In this document: piece by piece, positions 34,961-43,755 of the stretch
Position numbering within the stretch: the first letter of the stretch is position 1
Layout of the letters: every line of letters begins with the position of its first letter
Assembly (NCBI GenBank): GCA_947494545.1
Contig: CANLVH010000012.1
Span: forward strand, 32,388-96,387
Source: an uncultured Mesonia sp.
GTDB taxonomy: Bacteria; Bacteroidota; Bacteroidia; Flavobacteriales; Flavobacteriaceae
DNA length: 64,000 bases
Direction: 5' to 3'
Made by a program: the position numbers and the translations under genes
Notes under the pieces: model-generated
Told to the model about the DNA's origin: nothing
Seen by the model: the letters and a program-made list of their open reading frames with translations, nothing else
The model's database searches: none

Positions 34961-36481
34961 ATGCAAGCAGTTAGAGTACGTTTTGCTCCTAGCCCAACCG
35001 GGCCATTACATATTGGCGGATTACGCACCGCACTTTTTAATTATTTATTTGCAAAACACCACGACGGTCAATTTATTTTGCGAATAGAAGATACAGATGC
35101 CAATAGATATGTAGAAGGAGCCGAAGAATACATAAAAAATGCTTTAGCTTGGGCTAATATACCCTATGATGAAGGGCCGGAAAAAGAAGGAAAATATGGG
35201 CCATATCGCCAAAGCGACAGGAAAGAAATCTATGCAAAATATGCCGATAAACTCTTAGAAAGCGGCCACGCTTACTATGCTTTTGATACCGCACAAGAAT
35301 TAAATTTGCAACGCGTAAATTATGAAGCAGAAAAGAAAACCTTTATTTATAATTGGCATAACCGCAAGCAACTTTCTAACTCTATTGCCTTAACGCAGCA
35401 AGAAGTACACGAGAAATTAAAAAACGGCGATCCGTATGTTATTAGGTTTAAAACTCCCGAAAATGAAACCTTGCATATGACCGATGAAATTCGCGGAGAA
35501 ATACAAATTGATACCAGCACTTTAGACGATAAAGTTTTGTTTAAAAGCGATGGCATGCCAACTTACCATCTGGCAAATATTGTAGACGATCATTTAATGA
35601 AAATCTCGCATGTAATTCGTGGAGAAGAATGGTTGCCTTCTATGGCTTTACACGTTTTACTCTACAAAGCTTTTGGTTGGGAAGCCCCCAAATTTGCGCA
35701 TTTACCGCTTATTCTAAAACCTACGGGAAAAGGAAAGTTGAGCAAAAGAGATGGCGATAAAATGGGCTTTCCGGTATTTCCTTTAGAATGGAAAAATCCC
35801 GAAACCGGAGATATTGCCAGTGGTTATCGTGAAGAAGGCTACTTGCCGCAAGCCGTAATAAATATGTTAGCATTTCTAGGTTGGAACGAAGGAGAAGGTT
35901 CTGAGAAAGAAATTTATTCGTTACAAGAATTGGTTGAAGCTTTTAGTTTGGAGCATGTTTCTAAATCTGGTTCTAAGTTTGATCCGGAAAAAACAAAATG
36001 GTTTCAGCACCATTATTTGCAACAGGAAAACGACAAAAAACTAGCTACCCAATATTTACAAATTTTAGAAGAAAAAGGCGTTAAAACCACTATAGATTAT
36101 GTTACCGAAGTAGTAAAAACTATTAAAGAACGCGCCGAATTTGTAAGCGATTTTTGGAATTTAAGTTCCTTTTATTTTGAAGCGCCAACCGATTTTAATC
36201 CCAAAGCTGCCAAAAAAGCCTGGAAAGAAAATACTAGCCAAATAATGTTGCAGGTAAAAGAACAGTTAGAAAAAATAGAAGATTTTTCGGAAGATAGTTT
36301 GGCAAATACTTTAAAACCTTGGATAAAAGAACAAGGTATTGGCTTTGGTAAAGTTATGCAACCTTTACGTCTAACACTAGTTGGCGAAATGAAAGGGCCG
36401 GATTTGTTTCATATAATGGCTTCTATAGGGAAAGAAGAAACCTTAAAACGAATAGATTATGCCATAAATTATTTTGATTAG
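34961..36481 (+). CDS. gltX: Glutamyl-tRNA synthetase
   Basis: The 506-residue class I synthetase has the HIGH-type motif PSPTGPLHIGGLRTALFN at 9-26 and the KMSKS-type motif KGKLSKRDGDK near 260. The C-terminal anticodon-binding part is all present. It charges tRNA-Glu in the cytoplasm. It stands alone on the plus strand, with its own -7 box and terminator. A Bacteroidota-type insert GFPVFPLEW follows the KMSKS motif. Confidence 0.96.
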   Translation: MQAVRVRFAPSPTGPLHIGGLRTALFNYLFAKHHDGQFILRIEDTDANRYVEGAEEYIKNALAWANIPYDEGPEKEGKYGPYRQSDRKEIYAKYADKLLESGHAYYAFDTAQELNLQRVNYEAEKKTFIYNWHNRKQLSNSIALTQQEVHEKLKNGDPYVIRFKTPENETLHMTDEIRGEIQIDTSTLDDKVLFKSDGMPTYHLANIVDDHLMKISHVIRGEEWLPSMALHVLLYKAFGWEAPKFAHLPLILKPTGKGKLSKRDGDKMGFPVFPLEWKNPETGDIASGYREEGYLPQAVINMLAFLGWNEGEGSEKEIYSLQELVEAFSLEHVSKSGSKFDPEKTKWFQHHYLQQENDKKLATQYLQILEEKGVKTTIDYVTEVVKTIKERAEFVSDFWNLSSFYFEAPTDFNPKAAKKAWKENTSQIMLQVKEQLEKIEDFSEDSLANTLKPWIKEQGIGFGKVMQPLRLTLVGEMKGPDLFHIMASIGKEETLKRIDYAINYFD

Positions 36482-36509
36482 AAAAAGTTTATTCCATTGA
36501 CAGAACTGA

Positions 36510-36540
36510 AAACCGCTTTTTTATAAGAGCGGTTTTTTTT
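36510..36540 (+). terminator. Intrinsic terminator of gltX
   Basis: AACCGCT and AGCGGTT form a stem with a TTTTTATAAG loop, followed by eight Ts. It begins 30 bases after the gltX stop codon. Confidence 0.85.
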
Positions 36541-36691
36541 GATTAAAACTTTCCGCGGAAGCATAAAATAAATATTTTAAAGCAAGTTATCCCGTTAAAA
36601 AAATGCTTTTAAACTGTTTATAAACCCGATATTTTTAAATACTTCCTAACAATATTTTAACTATCTTACCACGTTTTTAAACTACACTATT

Positions 36692-37711
36692 ATGGGAATG
36701 TTTTTATTGGGCTTTGTTGTCTTGTTAGGATTAATAATTATAATAAGCGGAATTTTTACCGTAAAACAGCAAACTGCCGCAGTTGTAGAACGCTTTGGCA
36801 AATTTTTGAGTATTAGAAACTCAGGACTACAATTAAAAATACCTATTATAGATAAAATTGCCGGACGTATAAACCTTCGTATTCAGCAATTGGATGTTTT
36901 GGTAGAAACCAAAACCAAAGACGATGTTTTTGTGCGTTTAAAAATATCTGTACAATTTCAAGTTTTGCGCGATAGCGTTTACGATGCTTTTTACAAATTA
37001 GAAAGTCCGCAAGACCAAATAACTTCGTATGTTTTTGATGTGGTGCGGGCAGAAGTTCCTAAAATGAAACTAGATAGTGTTTTTGAGCGTAAAGACGATA
37101 TTGCTAATGCCGTAAAAGCAGAATTAAACGACGCAATGATAGATTACGGTTATGACATTATTAAAACCTTGGTTACCGATATTGATCCGGATGTGCAAGT
37201 AAAAGCTGCTATGAACCGCATTAATGCTTCTGAAAGAGAAAAGGTTGCAGCCGAATACGAAGCCGAAGCAGAGCGAATTAAGATAGTTGCAAAGGCTAGA
37301 GCCGAAGCAGAGAGTAAACGCCTACAAGGACAAGGAATTGCAGATCAGCGTCGTGAAATTGCGCGTGGTTTAGAAGAATCTGTAGATGTTTTAAACAACG
37401 TAGGTATAAACTCGCAAGAAGCTTCTGCGCTCATTGTGGTTACCCAACATTACGACACGCTACAATCTATAGGAGAAGAAACCGATACGAATTTGATTTT
37501 ATTACCAAACTCGCCGCAAGCGGGGAGCGACATGTTAAATAATATGATTGCATCTTTTACCGCATCTAACCAAATTGGCGAAAAAATGAAAGAACAAAAC
37601 AAAGCAAAAGGTATTGTTAATAGAAAAGATAAAGGGAAGAAAAAATTACGGGAGAATACAAGAAATGAGGAAGATAATGACAGCTCCTACAATGAGAACG
37701 AAGAGCAATAA
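36692..37711 (+). CDS. SPFH/band 7 domain protein (stomatin/slipin-like)
   Basis: This 339-residue protein has an N-terminal membrane helix (about 4-22), then a band 7 domain with VVERFGKFLSIRNSGLQLKIP and RAEVPKMKLDSVFERKD, and an Ala/Glu-rich coiled coil (AAEYEAEAERIKIVAKARAEAE) around 195-220. The last 40 residues are highly charged. Such proteins form large membrane-bound rings and organise microdomains or protease complexes. No NfeD-type protease gene is adjacent, so the partner is unknown. The start is the ATG giving the usual short hydrophobic N-terminus. Confidence 0.9.
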   Translation: MGMFLLGFVVLLGLIIIISGIFTVKQQTAAVVERFGKFLSIRNSGLQLKIPIIDKIAGRINLRIQQLDVLVETKTKDDVFVRLKISVQFQVLRDSVYDAFYKLESPQDQITSYVFDVVRAEVPKMKLDSVFERKDDIANAVKAELNDAMIDYGYDIIKTLVTDIDPDVQVKAAMNRINASEREKVAAEYEAEAERIKIVAKARAEAESKRLQGQGIADQRREIARGLEESVDVLNNVGINSQEASALIVVTQHYDTLQSIGEETDTNLILLPNSPQAGSDMLNNMIASFTASNQIGEKMKEQNKAKGIVNRKDKGKKKLRENTRNEEDNDSSYNENEEQ

Positions 37712-37882
37712 AATTTAGGAAGTTAAAAAAGATCTGTAACTAGCTTTGCTTTAGTAAAAGTTGATTCTAGGTGTAAATCTGAGCACAGTCTAAGAATTTT
37801 CAAAAGATAAAAAAGGTTTATTCTAATACCAATATCAATCGGTGCGCAATCGAAGCCCTGAATGCAATAAAGCAAGCAAAAC

Positions 37883-38122
37883 CTAGCTCCGGGTTTTACC
37901 TACAATTTTAGCTTTTTGTATACCTAAAATTTTATTAACCGCTTTTAATATTAAAGCTTTTTTTGCGATAGAAACAGCTACGTTTGTTGCAATGTTAATC
38001 GGAGATAAATCTTCTTTTACATCATTGATGCTAAGTTTGATTTTTTCCTTATCTATTTGCGTTTGCAAACGTAAAATTTTAAGGTCGTGGTCTACTTCGT
38101 GATAAGATTTATAAGTTTTCAT
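37883..38122 (-). CDS. Small conserved protein (DUF6327-like)
   Basis: The 79-residue product starts MKTYKSYHEVDHDLKILRL and has a charged helical first half and a more hydrophobic second half (INIATNVAVSIAKKALILKAV). I believe it belongs to a small Bacteroidota family found with YtxH and holin-X genes, but the name DUF6327 is from memory. The start overlaps the holin-X-like gene by 14 bases, so they are coupled. The 171 bases downstream to the SPFH gene hold no recognised element. Confidence 0.6.
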   Translation of the reverse strand: MKTYKSYHEVDHDLKILRLQTQIDKEKIKLSINDVKEDLSPINIATNVAVSIAKKALILKAVNKILGIQKAKIVGKTRS

Positions 38123-38540
38123 CGTCCGGTTCTTCTTGGTTATTTACGGTCTGATTTTCTAAGGTCTTATCTAAAACTTCTTCCTGCTGATCTGCTGTAA
38201 AATATAAGGCCGAAACTTTTTCGAGTATAATTTTGTCTATCAAAGGTCTTCCGAAAAGTAAAATAAATAGAAAAAGTAAGAAATAAATACCTCCCATAAT
38301 CAAAAAGCCCAACGTATAACTCCCTATTGCATTACCAATAAGAAATGCGCCGGCTACAGATATAAAGGCCAGAAACATAAAGAAAAGACTGCCCATTAAT
38401 AAAATCTTAATTAAAGCAGAAGAAAATTTTGTAATTTTCTTAAAAGCATCCAACTTATAATATTCAAGCATACTTTGTACGTATGCTTGAATATTTTCAT
38501 TAAGGTCGTTAATATGGTTGGTTAGATTGCTAAGACCCAT
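38109..38540 (-). CDS. Holin-X/DUF1469-type membrane protein
   Basis: The 143-residue protein has two membrane helices (about 47-70 and 77-102) after a charged N-terminal helix, the layout of the phage-holin-X/DUF1469 family. Despite the name, these are chromosomal proteins with no phage genes nearby; they are often encoded with YtxH proteins in stress-related sets. The gene is eight bases after the YtxH gene and overlaps the next. Confidence 0.75.
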   Translation of the reverse strand: MGLSNLTNHINDLNENIQAYVQSMLEYYKLDAFKKITKFSSALIKILLMGSLFFMFLAFISVAGAFLIGNAIGSYTLGFLIMGGIYFLLFLFILLFGRPLIDKIILEKVSALYFTADQQEEVLDKTLENQTVNNQEEPDDENL

Positions 38541-38547
38541 AGATTGC

Positions 38548-38919
38548 TTATGCTAGTTTTTTACCTTTAGTTTTTGCTTCTTCTTTCTGAACTTCTTTTT
38601 GCAACCGTGCATTTTTTTCGCGTAATTCTTCCAGTTTACCTTCCATCGCTTTTAAGATGTCGTCTGCTTTATAACTTGCAGAAGATAAGGTTTCTTCTAA
38701 GCGGGTTTCAAAATTTACTTTGGCTTTTTGGGCGGTATCAGTTAGCTGTGAAGTTGTTTCCTTCATTTGCTTATCAAATCTGCCTTTAGCTTTTTTTGCT
38801 TCTTTATTAAGTTTCTTTCGGGTTTTTACACCAGAGTCCGGTGCGTAAAGCATACCTATTCCGGCACCTATTGCTGCTCCGGTTATTAATGCTAAGAAAG
38901 TATTTCCTGAATTTGCCAT
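38548..38919 (-). CDS. YtxH domain protein
   Basis: The 123-residue protein starts with a Gly-rich membrane helix (FLALITGAAIGAGIGMLYAP) followed by the YtxH motif DSGVKTRKKLNKEA and a long charged coiled coil to the end. YtxH proteins belong to general stress regulons in other bacteria. It heads a three-gene set with the holin-X-like and DUF6327-like genes. A CAAAAGTA element at 38954-38961 (minus-strand TACTTTTG) is the likely -7 promoter box. Confidence 0.85.
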   Translation of the reverse strand: MANSGNTFLALITGAAIGAGIGMLYAPDSGVKTRKKLNKEAKKAKGRFDKQMKETTSQLTDTAQKAKVNFETRLEETLSSASYKADDILKAMEGKLEELREKNARLQKEVQKEEAKTKGKKLA

Positions 38920-39030
38920 GGTTAATGTTTATTAAGTTAACATATATTTGTATCAAAAGTACAAAACATTCGTATTCTTGCTGTTAATAACCGGTTAATA
39001 TCTTAAATGGCTATGCTAAAATATTCTTAA

Positions 39031-40704
39031 TTATTTTTTCTTAGCCCAAGAGTCACGCAAGCCCACCGTTTTATTAAAAACCAATTTTTCTGCACTGCTT
39101 TTCTTATCTACACAAAAATAGCCAATGCGCTGAAATTGAAATCTATCTAAAACTTTTGCATTCTGTAAGCTTGGTTCTACATACCCGGTTGTAACATTTA
39201 GCGAGTCCGGATTTACAAATTCTAAATACTCTTTTTCTTTATCTGCCGTTGGATCTTCTACATTAAATAAACGGTCATAGTTATTAATTTGTACCGGTAA
39301 AGCGTGCTTTATAGATACCCAATGCAAGGTTCCTTTTACTTTGCGTTTAGCTTCTTCAAAATCGCTTCCGCTTTTACTTTTTGGGTCGTAGGTGCAATGT
39401 ACTTCTATAACGTTGCCATCATCGTCTTTTACACAATCATTCGCTTTAATGATGTAAGCATTTTTTAAACGTACTTCTTTTCCTAGCTTTAAGCGGAAAA
39501 ATTTCCGGTTTGCTTCTTCTCTAAAATCTTCTTGCTCTATATAAATTTCTTTAGAGAATGGTAACTTACGGCTTCCGGCGCTTTCGTCTTCCGGGTTGTT
39601 TTCTGCTTCCAACCACTCTTCTTCTTGTTCGTAATTTGTAATTACTACTTTAAGCGGATTTAAAACGCCCATAACCCGCGGGGCGGTTTTATTAAGGTCT
39701 TCTCTAGCACAAAACTCTAAATGCGCCATATCTATCATATTTTCGCGCTTTCCCACGCCAATAGATTCGGCAAATTTTCTTATAGATTGCGGCGTGTAAC
39801 CCCTTCGGCGTAAGCCAGAAATGGTTGGCATTCTTGGGTCGTCCCAACTTTCTACAATATTTTTTTCTACCAATTGTGCCAATTTACGCTTACTTACAAC
39901 GGTATGACTTAAATTACGTCTGGCAAACTCGCGTTGCTTTGGTAAAAAGTCTCCCGGTTCTTTAATTTTTTCTAAAAACCAATTATACAATTCGCGGTGC
40001 GGTAAAAATTCTAACGTACAAAACGAGTGCGAAATGCTTTCTATAAAATCGCTTTCGCCGTGGGCCCAATCGTACATTGGGTAAATTTTCCATGCATCTT
40101 TGGTTCTGTGGTGCGTTTGATGTAAAGTTCTGTACATAACCGGATCGCGCATAAGCATATTGCCGGCAGCCATATCTATTTTTGCACGTAAAACGTGTGC
40201 TTTCTCTTTGGTTTCGCCATTTTTCATGGCCGCAAAAAGTTCTAGATTTTCTTCTACACTACGATTTCTGTACGGACTTTCTTTTCCCGGTTCTGTAGGC
40301 GTTCCTTTTTGTTGCGCAATCTCATCAGATGTTTGGCTGTCTACATACGCATTGCCATCTTTAATAAACTTTACCGCCCAATCGTACAACTGCTGAAAAT
40401 AATCTGAAGCATAACATTCTTTTTCCCATTTAAAACCCAACCACTCTACATCGCGTTTTATAGAATCTACATATTCTTGTTCTTCTTTTATAGGATTGGT
40501 ATCGTCAAAACGCAAATTTACCGGCGCATTGTATTTTAATCCTAAACCAAAATTAAGATTTATCGAAGATGCGTGCCCAATATGCAAATAACCATTGGGT
40601 TCCGGCGGAAATCTAAACTTTAAATCTTCTTTTTTATAATCGTTTTTTAGGTCTTCTTCTATAATTTGCTCAATAAAATTAAGCGATTTTTTTTGCTCTG
40701 TCAT
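39031..40704 (-). CDS. glnS: Glutaminyl-tRNA synthetase
   Basis: The 557-residue class I synthetase shows the HIGH-type motif PPEPNGYLHIGHASSIN at 31-47 and the KMSKS-type VVSKRKL near 272, plus the two C-terminal beta-barrel domains that bind the anticodon. Having both GltX and GlnS means glutamine is charged directly. A CAAAGTTA element at 40724-40731 (minus-strand TAACTTTG) lies 20 bases upstream and is the probable -7 box. Confidence 0.96.
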   Translation of the reverse strand: MTEQKKSLNFIEQIIEEDLKNDYKKEDLKFRFPPEPNGYLHIGHASSINLNFGLGLKYNAPVNLRFDDTNPIKEEQEYVDSIKRDVEWLGFKWEKECYASDYFQQLYDWAVKFIKDGNAYVDSQTSDEIAQQKGTPTEPGKESPYRNRSVEENLELFAAMKNGETKEKAHVLRAKIDMAAGNMLMRDPVMYRTLHQTHHRTKDAWKIYPMYDWAHGESDFIESISHSFCTLEFLPHRELYNWFLEKIKEPGDFLPKQREFARRNLSHTVVSKRKLAQLVEKNIVESWDDPRMPTISGLRRRGYTPQSIRKFAESIGVGKRENMIDMAHLEFCAREDLNKTAPRVMGVLNPLKVVITNYEQEEEWLEAENNPEDESAGSRKLPFSKEIYIEQEDFREEANRKFFRLKLGKEVRLKNAYIIKANDCVKDDDGNVIEVHCTYDPKSKSGSDFEEAKRKVKGTLHWVSIKHALPVQINNYDRLFNVEDPTADKEKEYLEFVNPDSLNVTTGYVEPSLQNAKVLDRFQFQRIGYFCVDKKSSAEKLVFNKTVGLRDSWAKKK

Positions 40705-41068
40705 AAGTACAAGGTATAAGCAACAAAGTTATCAAAAATAAAAACTTGTAGAATGTTAGGTTTAAAGTATTTTCAAAATATAAACAGAAAAGTATAAAGA
40801 TGTTGCTATTTTCTTTACGGAAGATTTCTTTACGGAAAAAAACCTATTTCAGTAAAATTATAGCTCAACTGTTTTTTCCAACTCCATTTAAGATTTCAGC
40901 GACTATTACTACCAGAATTTTTAACTTTATATAAATATACATCCGCGCATAAAATTTTTAATTTTAAACCCTTACCCCAACTTAAAGATAAAAGAAGTTA
41001 GAAAAATAAGTGTTCAAGTTCGCTTTCGCGGAATTTTTTAAAAAGTAGAACCATTAAAATTATAGTTT
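40705..41068. other. Intergenic region with paired CTTTACGGAA
   Basis: These 364 bases lie between the divergent glnS and ZIP genes. They carry two direct copies of CTTTACGGAA whose starts are exactly 15 bases apart (40813, 40828), and the related word CGCTTTCGCGGAA at 41021-41033 near the ZIP start. No open frame or clear RNA was seen. Confidence 0.6.
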
Positions 41069-41785
41069 ATGAGTGAATTGGGTGAGATTTTATTATACGC
41101 TGGTTTTTCGGGTATAACCGTAATTATAGGCGGATTCTTAGCGCACTATTTTACCAAAAAATATAAACAAAGTAAACATCGTACCATTTTTAACCACAGT
41201 ATAACCGCCTTTGGTGGCGGAATAATTCTTTCTGCCTTAGCTTTGGTTTTGGTGCCAAAAGGAATGGAAGAATTAAGTTTAGCACCGGTTATAATTTGGT
41301 TTGTTTTAGGTTCATTAACCTTTTTTCTTATCGATAGGTTTTTAGAAAAAAAAGGCGGACAAATAGCGCAACTTCTCGCTATGTTAATGGATTTTATTCC
41401 GGAGTCTATAGCCTTAGGCGCCATTTTTGCTACAGATACCAAAACCGGTATTTTGCTGGCTATTTTTATAGGTTTACAAAACCTACCCGAAGCCTTTAAC
41501 TCTTATCAAGATTTGCGCAAAAGTAACTTCAGTAACCAAAAAACCTTATGGCTTATGTTTGCGTTGAGTTTTAGTGGTATTGTTGGCTCTTTAATTGGCT
41601 ATTTCTTTTTGCAAGACCAACCGGAAGTTACTTCTTCTTTAATGCTTTTTGCAAGTGGTGGTATTTTATATTTAATTTTTGAAGATATTGCTCCACAAGC
41701 CAAATTAGAGCAAAGTTGGTTGCCGGCATTAGGCGCCAATTTAGGATTTTTAATTGGTATTGTGGGCGAGAAATTAATTGGTTAA
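41069..41785 (+). CDS. ZIP family metal transporter
   Basis: The 238-residue protein has about eight membrane helices. Segments match the ZIP family: GGIILSALALVLVPKGMEEL, MDFIPESIALGAIFA with the metal-site Pro-Glu pair, and GLQNLPEAFNSYQD. ZIP proteins bring zinc or other divalent metals into the cytoplasm. The histidines common in helix 4 are replaced here (FIPES), so the metal could differ from zinc. It precedes folB by 44 bases. Confidence 0.82.
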   Translation: MSELGEILLYAGFSGITVIIGGFLAHYFTKKYKQSKHRTIFNHSITAFGGGIILSALALVLVPKGMEELSLAPVIIWFVLGSLTFFLIDRFLEKKGGQIAQLLAMLMDFIPESIALGAIFATDTKTGILLAIFIGLQNLPEAFNSYQDLRKSNFSNQKTLWLMFALSFSGIVGSLIGYFFLQDQPEVTSSLMLFASGGILYLIFEDIAPQAKLEQSWLPALGANLGFLIGIVGEKLIG

Positions 41786-41829
41786 ACGCTTAGAAAAAGC
41801 TACCTTAGTACGCAAAAGAAGTAGTTGTT

Positions 41830-42186
41830 ATGGAAAAGATACGTTTAAACAATATTAGGGTTTATGCCCACCACGGTTGTTTAGAAGAAGAAGAAAAAAT
41901 TGGTAGCGATTATTTGGTAAATTTAACTGTGCACGGCTATTTAGAAAAATCTGCTTATAGCGATAAATTAGAGCATACCATAGATTACGTCTCGCTTAAT
42001 AAAATAGTAAAAGAAGAAATGGCCAAACGTTCTAAATTGTTAGAACATGTGGCACAACGTATTTTAGATAGAATATTTGAAGAAGAAGAAGAAGTGATAA
42101 AAGCAGATGTTGAAGTCTCTAAATTAAATCCGCCATTGGGTGGAGACGTAGAGTATGTTACAATTTGTGTATCTAAAGAGCGATAA
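41830..42186 (+). CDS. folB: Dihydroneopterin aldolase
   Basis: The 118-residue protein has the FolB motifs RVYAHHGCLEEEEKIG at about 10-25, DYLVNLT, TIDYVSLNKIV and LLEHVAQRI with the catalytic Lys/Glu positions, and the C-terminal LNPPLGGDVEYV. It converts dihydroneopterin in folate synthesis. Length is as expected (about 120). It is followed by tRNA-Cys after 50 bases. Confidence 0.95.
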   Translation: MEKIRLNNIRVYAHHGCLEEEEKIGSDYLVNLTVHGYLEKSAYSDKLEHTIDYVSLNKIVKEEMAKRSKLLEHVAQRILDRIFEEEEEVIKADVEVSKLNPPLGGDVEYVTICVSKER

Positions 42187-42191
42187 TTTTA

Positions 42192-42220
42192 TTGCTATTT
42201 GTAAAAATTTATTACATTTG
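42192..42220 (+). promoter_or_regulatory. Promoter of tRNA-Cys
   Basis: TTG at 42192-42194 and TACATTTG at 42213-42220 match the Bacteroidota -33 and -7 elements with 18 bases between them. Transcription would start about 42227, ten bases before the tRNA. Confidence 0.6.
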
Positions 42221-42236
42221 CATTCCTCTTACAAAA

Positions 42237-42307
42237 GGTGCCGTGGCCGAGTGGCTAGGCAGTGGTCTGCAACACCATCTACAGCGGTTCGAATCCGCTC
42301 GGCACCT
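42237..42307 (+). tRNA. tRNA-Cys (anticodon GCA)
   Basis: A complete 71-base cloverleaf is visible: acceptor arms GGTGCCG and CGGCACC, D arm with the GGCCGAGTGGCTAGGC region, anticodon stem GTGGT/ACCAT with loop CTGCAAC giving anticodon GCA, and T arm GCGGTTCGAATCCGC. The discriminator base is T and no CCA is encoded. It lies between folB and the LysE-type gene. Confidence 0.97.
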
Positions 42308-42310
42308 CAG

Positions 42311-42343
42311 AAAAAATCCCTTATTTTTTAAGGGATTTTTTTA
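42311..42343. terminator. Terminator after tRNA-Cys, shared with the LysE-type gene
   Basis: AAAAAATCCCTTA and TAAGGGATTTTTT form a perfect stem with a TTTT loop, starting three bases after the tRNA. The right arm covers the stop codon of the opposing LysE-type gene, so the same hairpin can end transcripts from both sides. Confidence 0.85.
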
Positions 42344-43030
42344 TTTTTCGCCATTAGGCAATATAGTTTCTACTTGGTTTTCTACTTGTTCTAGCTCAGA
42401 AGGAAACAAGCCTCTGCTTATTAAAACAGCTCCAAATACCATAATTGCAATGCTTATTCCTCTTTTAATACGATAAATTCGAATTGGGGTTAATTTATGG
42501 TTTAATTTTTTTGCCAAGAGTATTTTTAGTAAATCTAACACAAAGTAAGTCCCCATTACGGTCATAAAAAACACCAAAAGACGCTCGGGATCCATATTCA
42601 TTGTAGGACCAAAAACTATGATTAAACCTAGCCAGAAGCCCAAAACACCAATATTTACAAAGTTTAGTAAAAAGCCTTTTACTATAAGCCCGATAAAATC
42701 GCTTTTTTTAAGTTTTCGTAGTTCCGTATCTTCGGGGTTGGGAACAATTTTTTTCTCTTTTACAAAAGTTATAATGCCGTAAGTAGCTAATATGCAACCA
42801 CCAAAAACAAACAAAGCCGGGTCGTCTTTAATGCTATTTAAAAGTTTACTAGTACTAAAATAAGCAATAGATAAAAATACCACATCCGATAAAATAACCC
42901 CTACATCAAAAAAAACAGCAGCTCTAAAACCTTTTATAGCAGCGGTTTCTAACAATACAAAAAAAACCGGGCCTAATAAAAAAGCCAAGAAAAATCCCAA
43001 GGGTATGGCTGAGAGTATGTCTTGAAACAT
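42341..43030 (-). CDS. LysE family transporter
   Basis: The 229-residue protein has six membrane helices and the LysE/RhtB start IPLGFFLAFLLGPVFFVLLETA with the conserved Gly-Pro. A GIFTFVKEKK-like loop and a positively charged cytoplasmic segment (about 93-110) follow helix 3. This family exports amino acids or related small molecules; the substrate is unknown. It is a single gene facing the tRNA. Confidence 0.85.
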   Translation of the reverse strand: MFQDILSAIPLGFFLAFLLGPVFFVLLETAAIKGFRAAVFFDVGVILSDVVFLSIAYFSTSKLLNSIKDDPALFVFGGCILATYGIITFVKEKKIVPNPEDTELRKLKKSDFIGLIVKGFLLNFVNIGVLGFWLGLIIVFGPTMNMDPERLLVFFMTVMGTYFVLDLLKILLAKKLNHKLTPIRIYRIKRGISIAIMVFGAVLISRGLFPSELEQVENQVETILPNGEK

Positions 43031-43067
43031 TAAATTATATCTTTTTAAAAGTAAATTTTAGCGCGTT

Positions 43068-43745
43068 TTAATTTTTACTAATAATTGTTCCGCCAAAGGT
43101 AGTTTTTTGTTTTAAAGTAGAAGGATTGCCATAAATATAAATTGTGCCGCCTGCGGTTACTTTAGCATCGCAAGATTTGCTGGCAAATATATCTGCGCTA
43201 CCGCCGGCACTAACTTTAACTTGCGTGGTTAGACTTTCTAACTCTTTGGCTTCATAACTACCGCCGGCTTTTACAGCAACTTCTTGTTGCTTTGCACTAC
43301 CTTTGGTTAATATACGACCGCCACTATAAACCTTAACTATTAATTTGTCTACTTCTAATTGTGTGATAATTTGTGCACCTTCTTGGGCAGATAAAGTAAG
43401 TTGCGGTTGGACAATTTTATCTTGCACCTCAAGAACAGAACCTTCGTTTACATCTAACAGTTTTGCCCCGGTATAATAAATTTTAATTTGAATTATATCG
43501 TCTTCAAAAATTTCAGATAAGCCGGATTTAATCCGTAAAGTGCCATCTTTCACATTTACCTTTAAGTCTTCTTTTACCATATTTTGTGCTACAACTTTAT
43601 TTTGGTCGCTCTTTATCAATTTTGCTTCTATTTTGCTGTAGAGTTTAATTTCCGTAAAGTCTTTATCTATAAAAAACTCTACATTTTGCGCATTTACTGT
43701 AAAAGTGCAAATAAAAAGCAGTAATAAAGCAAGTATATTTTTCAT
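43068..43745 (-). CDS. Head-GIN (DUF2807) domain protein
   Basis: The 225-residue protein has a signal peptide (residues 1-19, ending VNA) and a repeating right-handed beta pattern over the rest (LDVNEGSVLEVQD, LTLSAQEGAQIITQ, VKVSAGGSADIFAS). This matches the auto-transporter head-GIN domain DUF2807, common in Bacteroidota as a secreted or periplasmic protein of unknown role. It lies ten bases after the serine hydrolase gene, with rnr further upstream. Confidence 0.88.
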   Translation of the reverse strand: MKNILALLLLFICTFTVNAQNVEFFIDKDFTEIKLYSKIEAKLIKSDQNKVVAQNMVKEDLKVNVKDGTLRIKSGLSEIFEDDIIQIKIYYTGAKLLDVNEGSVLEVQDKIVQPQLTLSAQEGAQIITQLEVDKLIVKVYSGGRILTKGSAKQQEVAVKAGGSYEAKELESLTTQVKVSAGGSADIFASKSCDAKVTAGGTIYIYGNPSTLKQKTTFGGTIISKN

Positions 43746-43755
43746 TGTTGTCTAT

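Noticed and set aside
37712..37882. Possible remnant of a mobile element between SPFH and DUF6327-like genes
   Set aside because: No inverted ends, no coding remnant and no repeated copy in the window.
38109..38540. Holin-like gene as a sign of a prophage
   Set aside because: No phage genes are nearby, and the set with YtxH is a known chromosomal stress-type module.
42192..42476. Plus-strand open frame over the tRNA-Cys
   Set aside because: It covers the tRNA, its promoter and terminator, and then runs opposite the LysE-type gene; it is chance.
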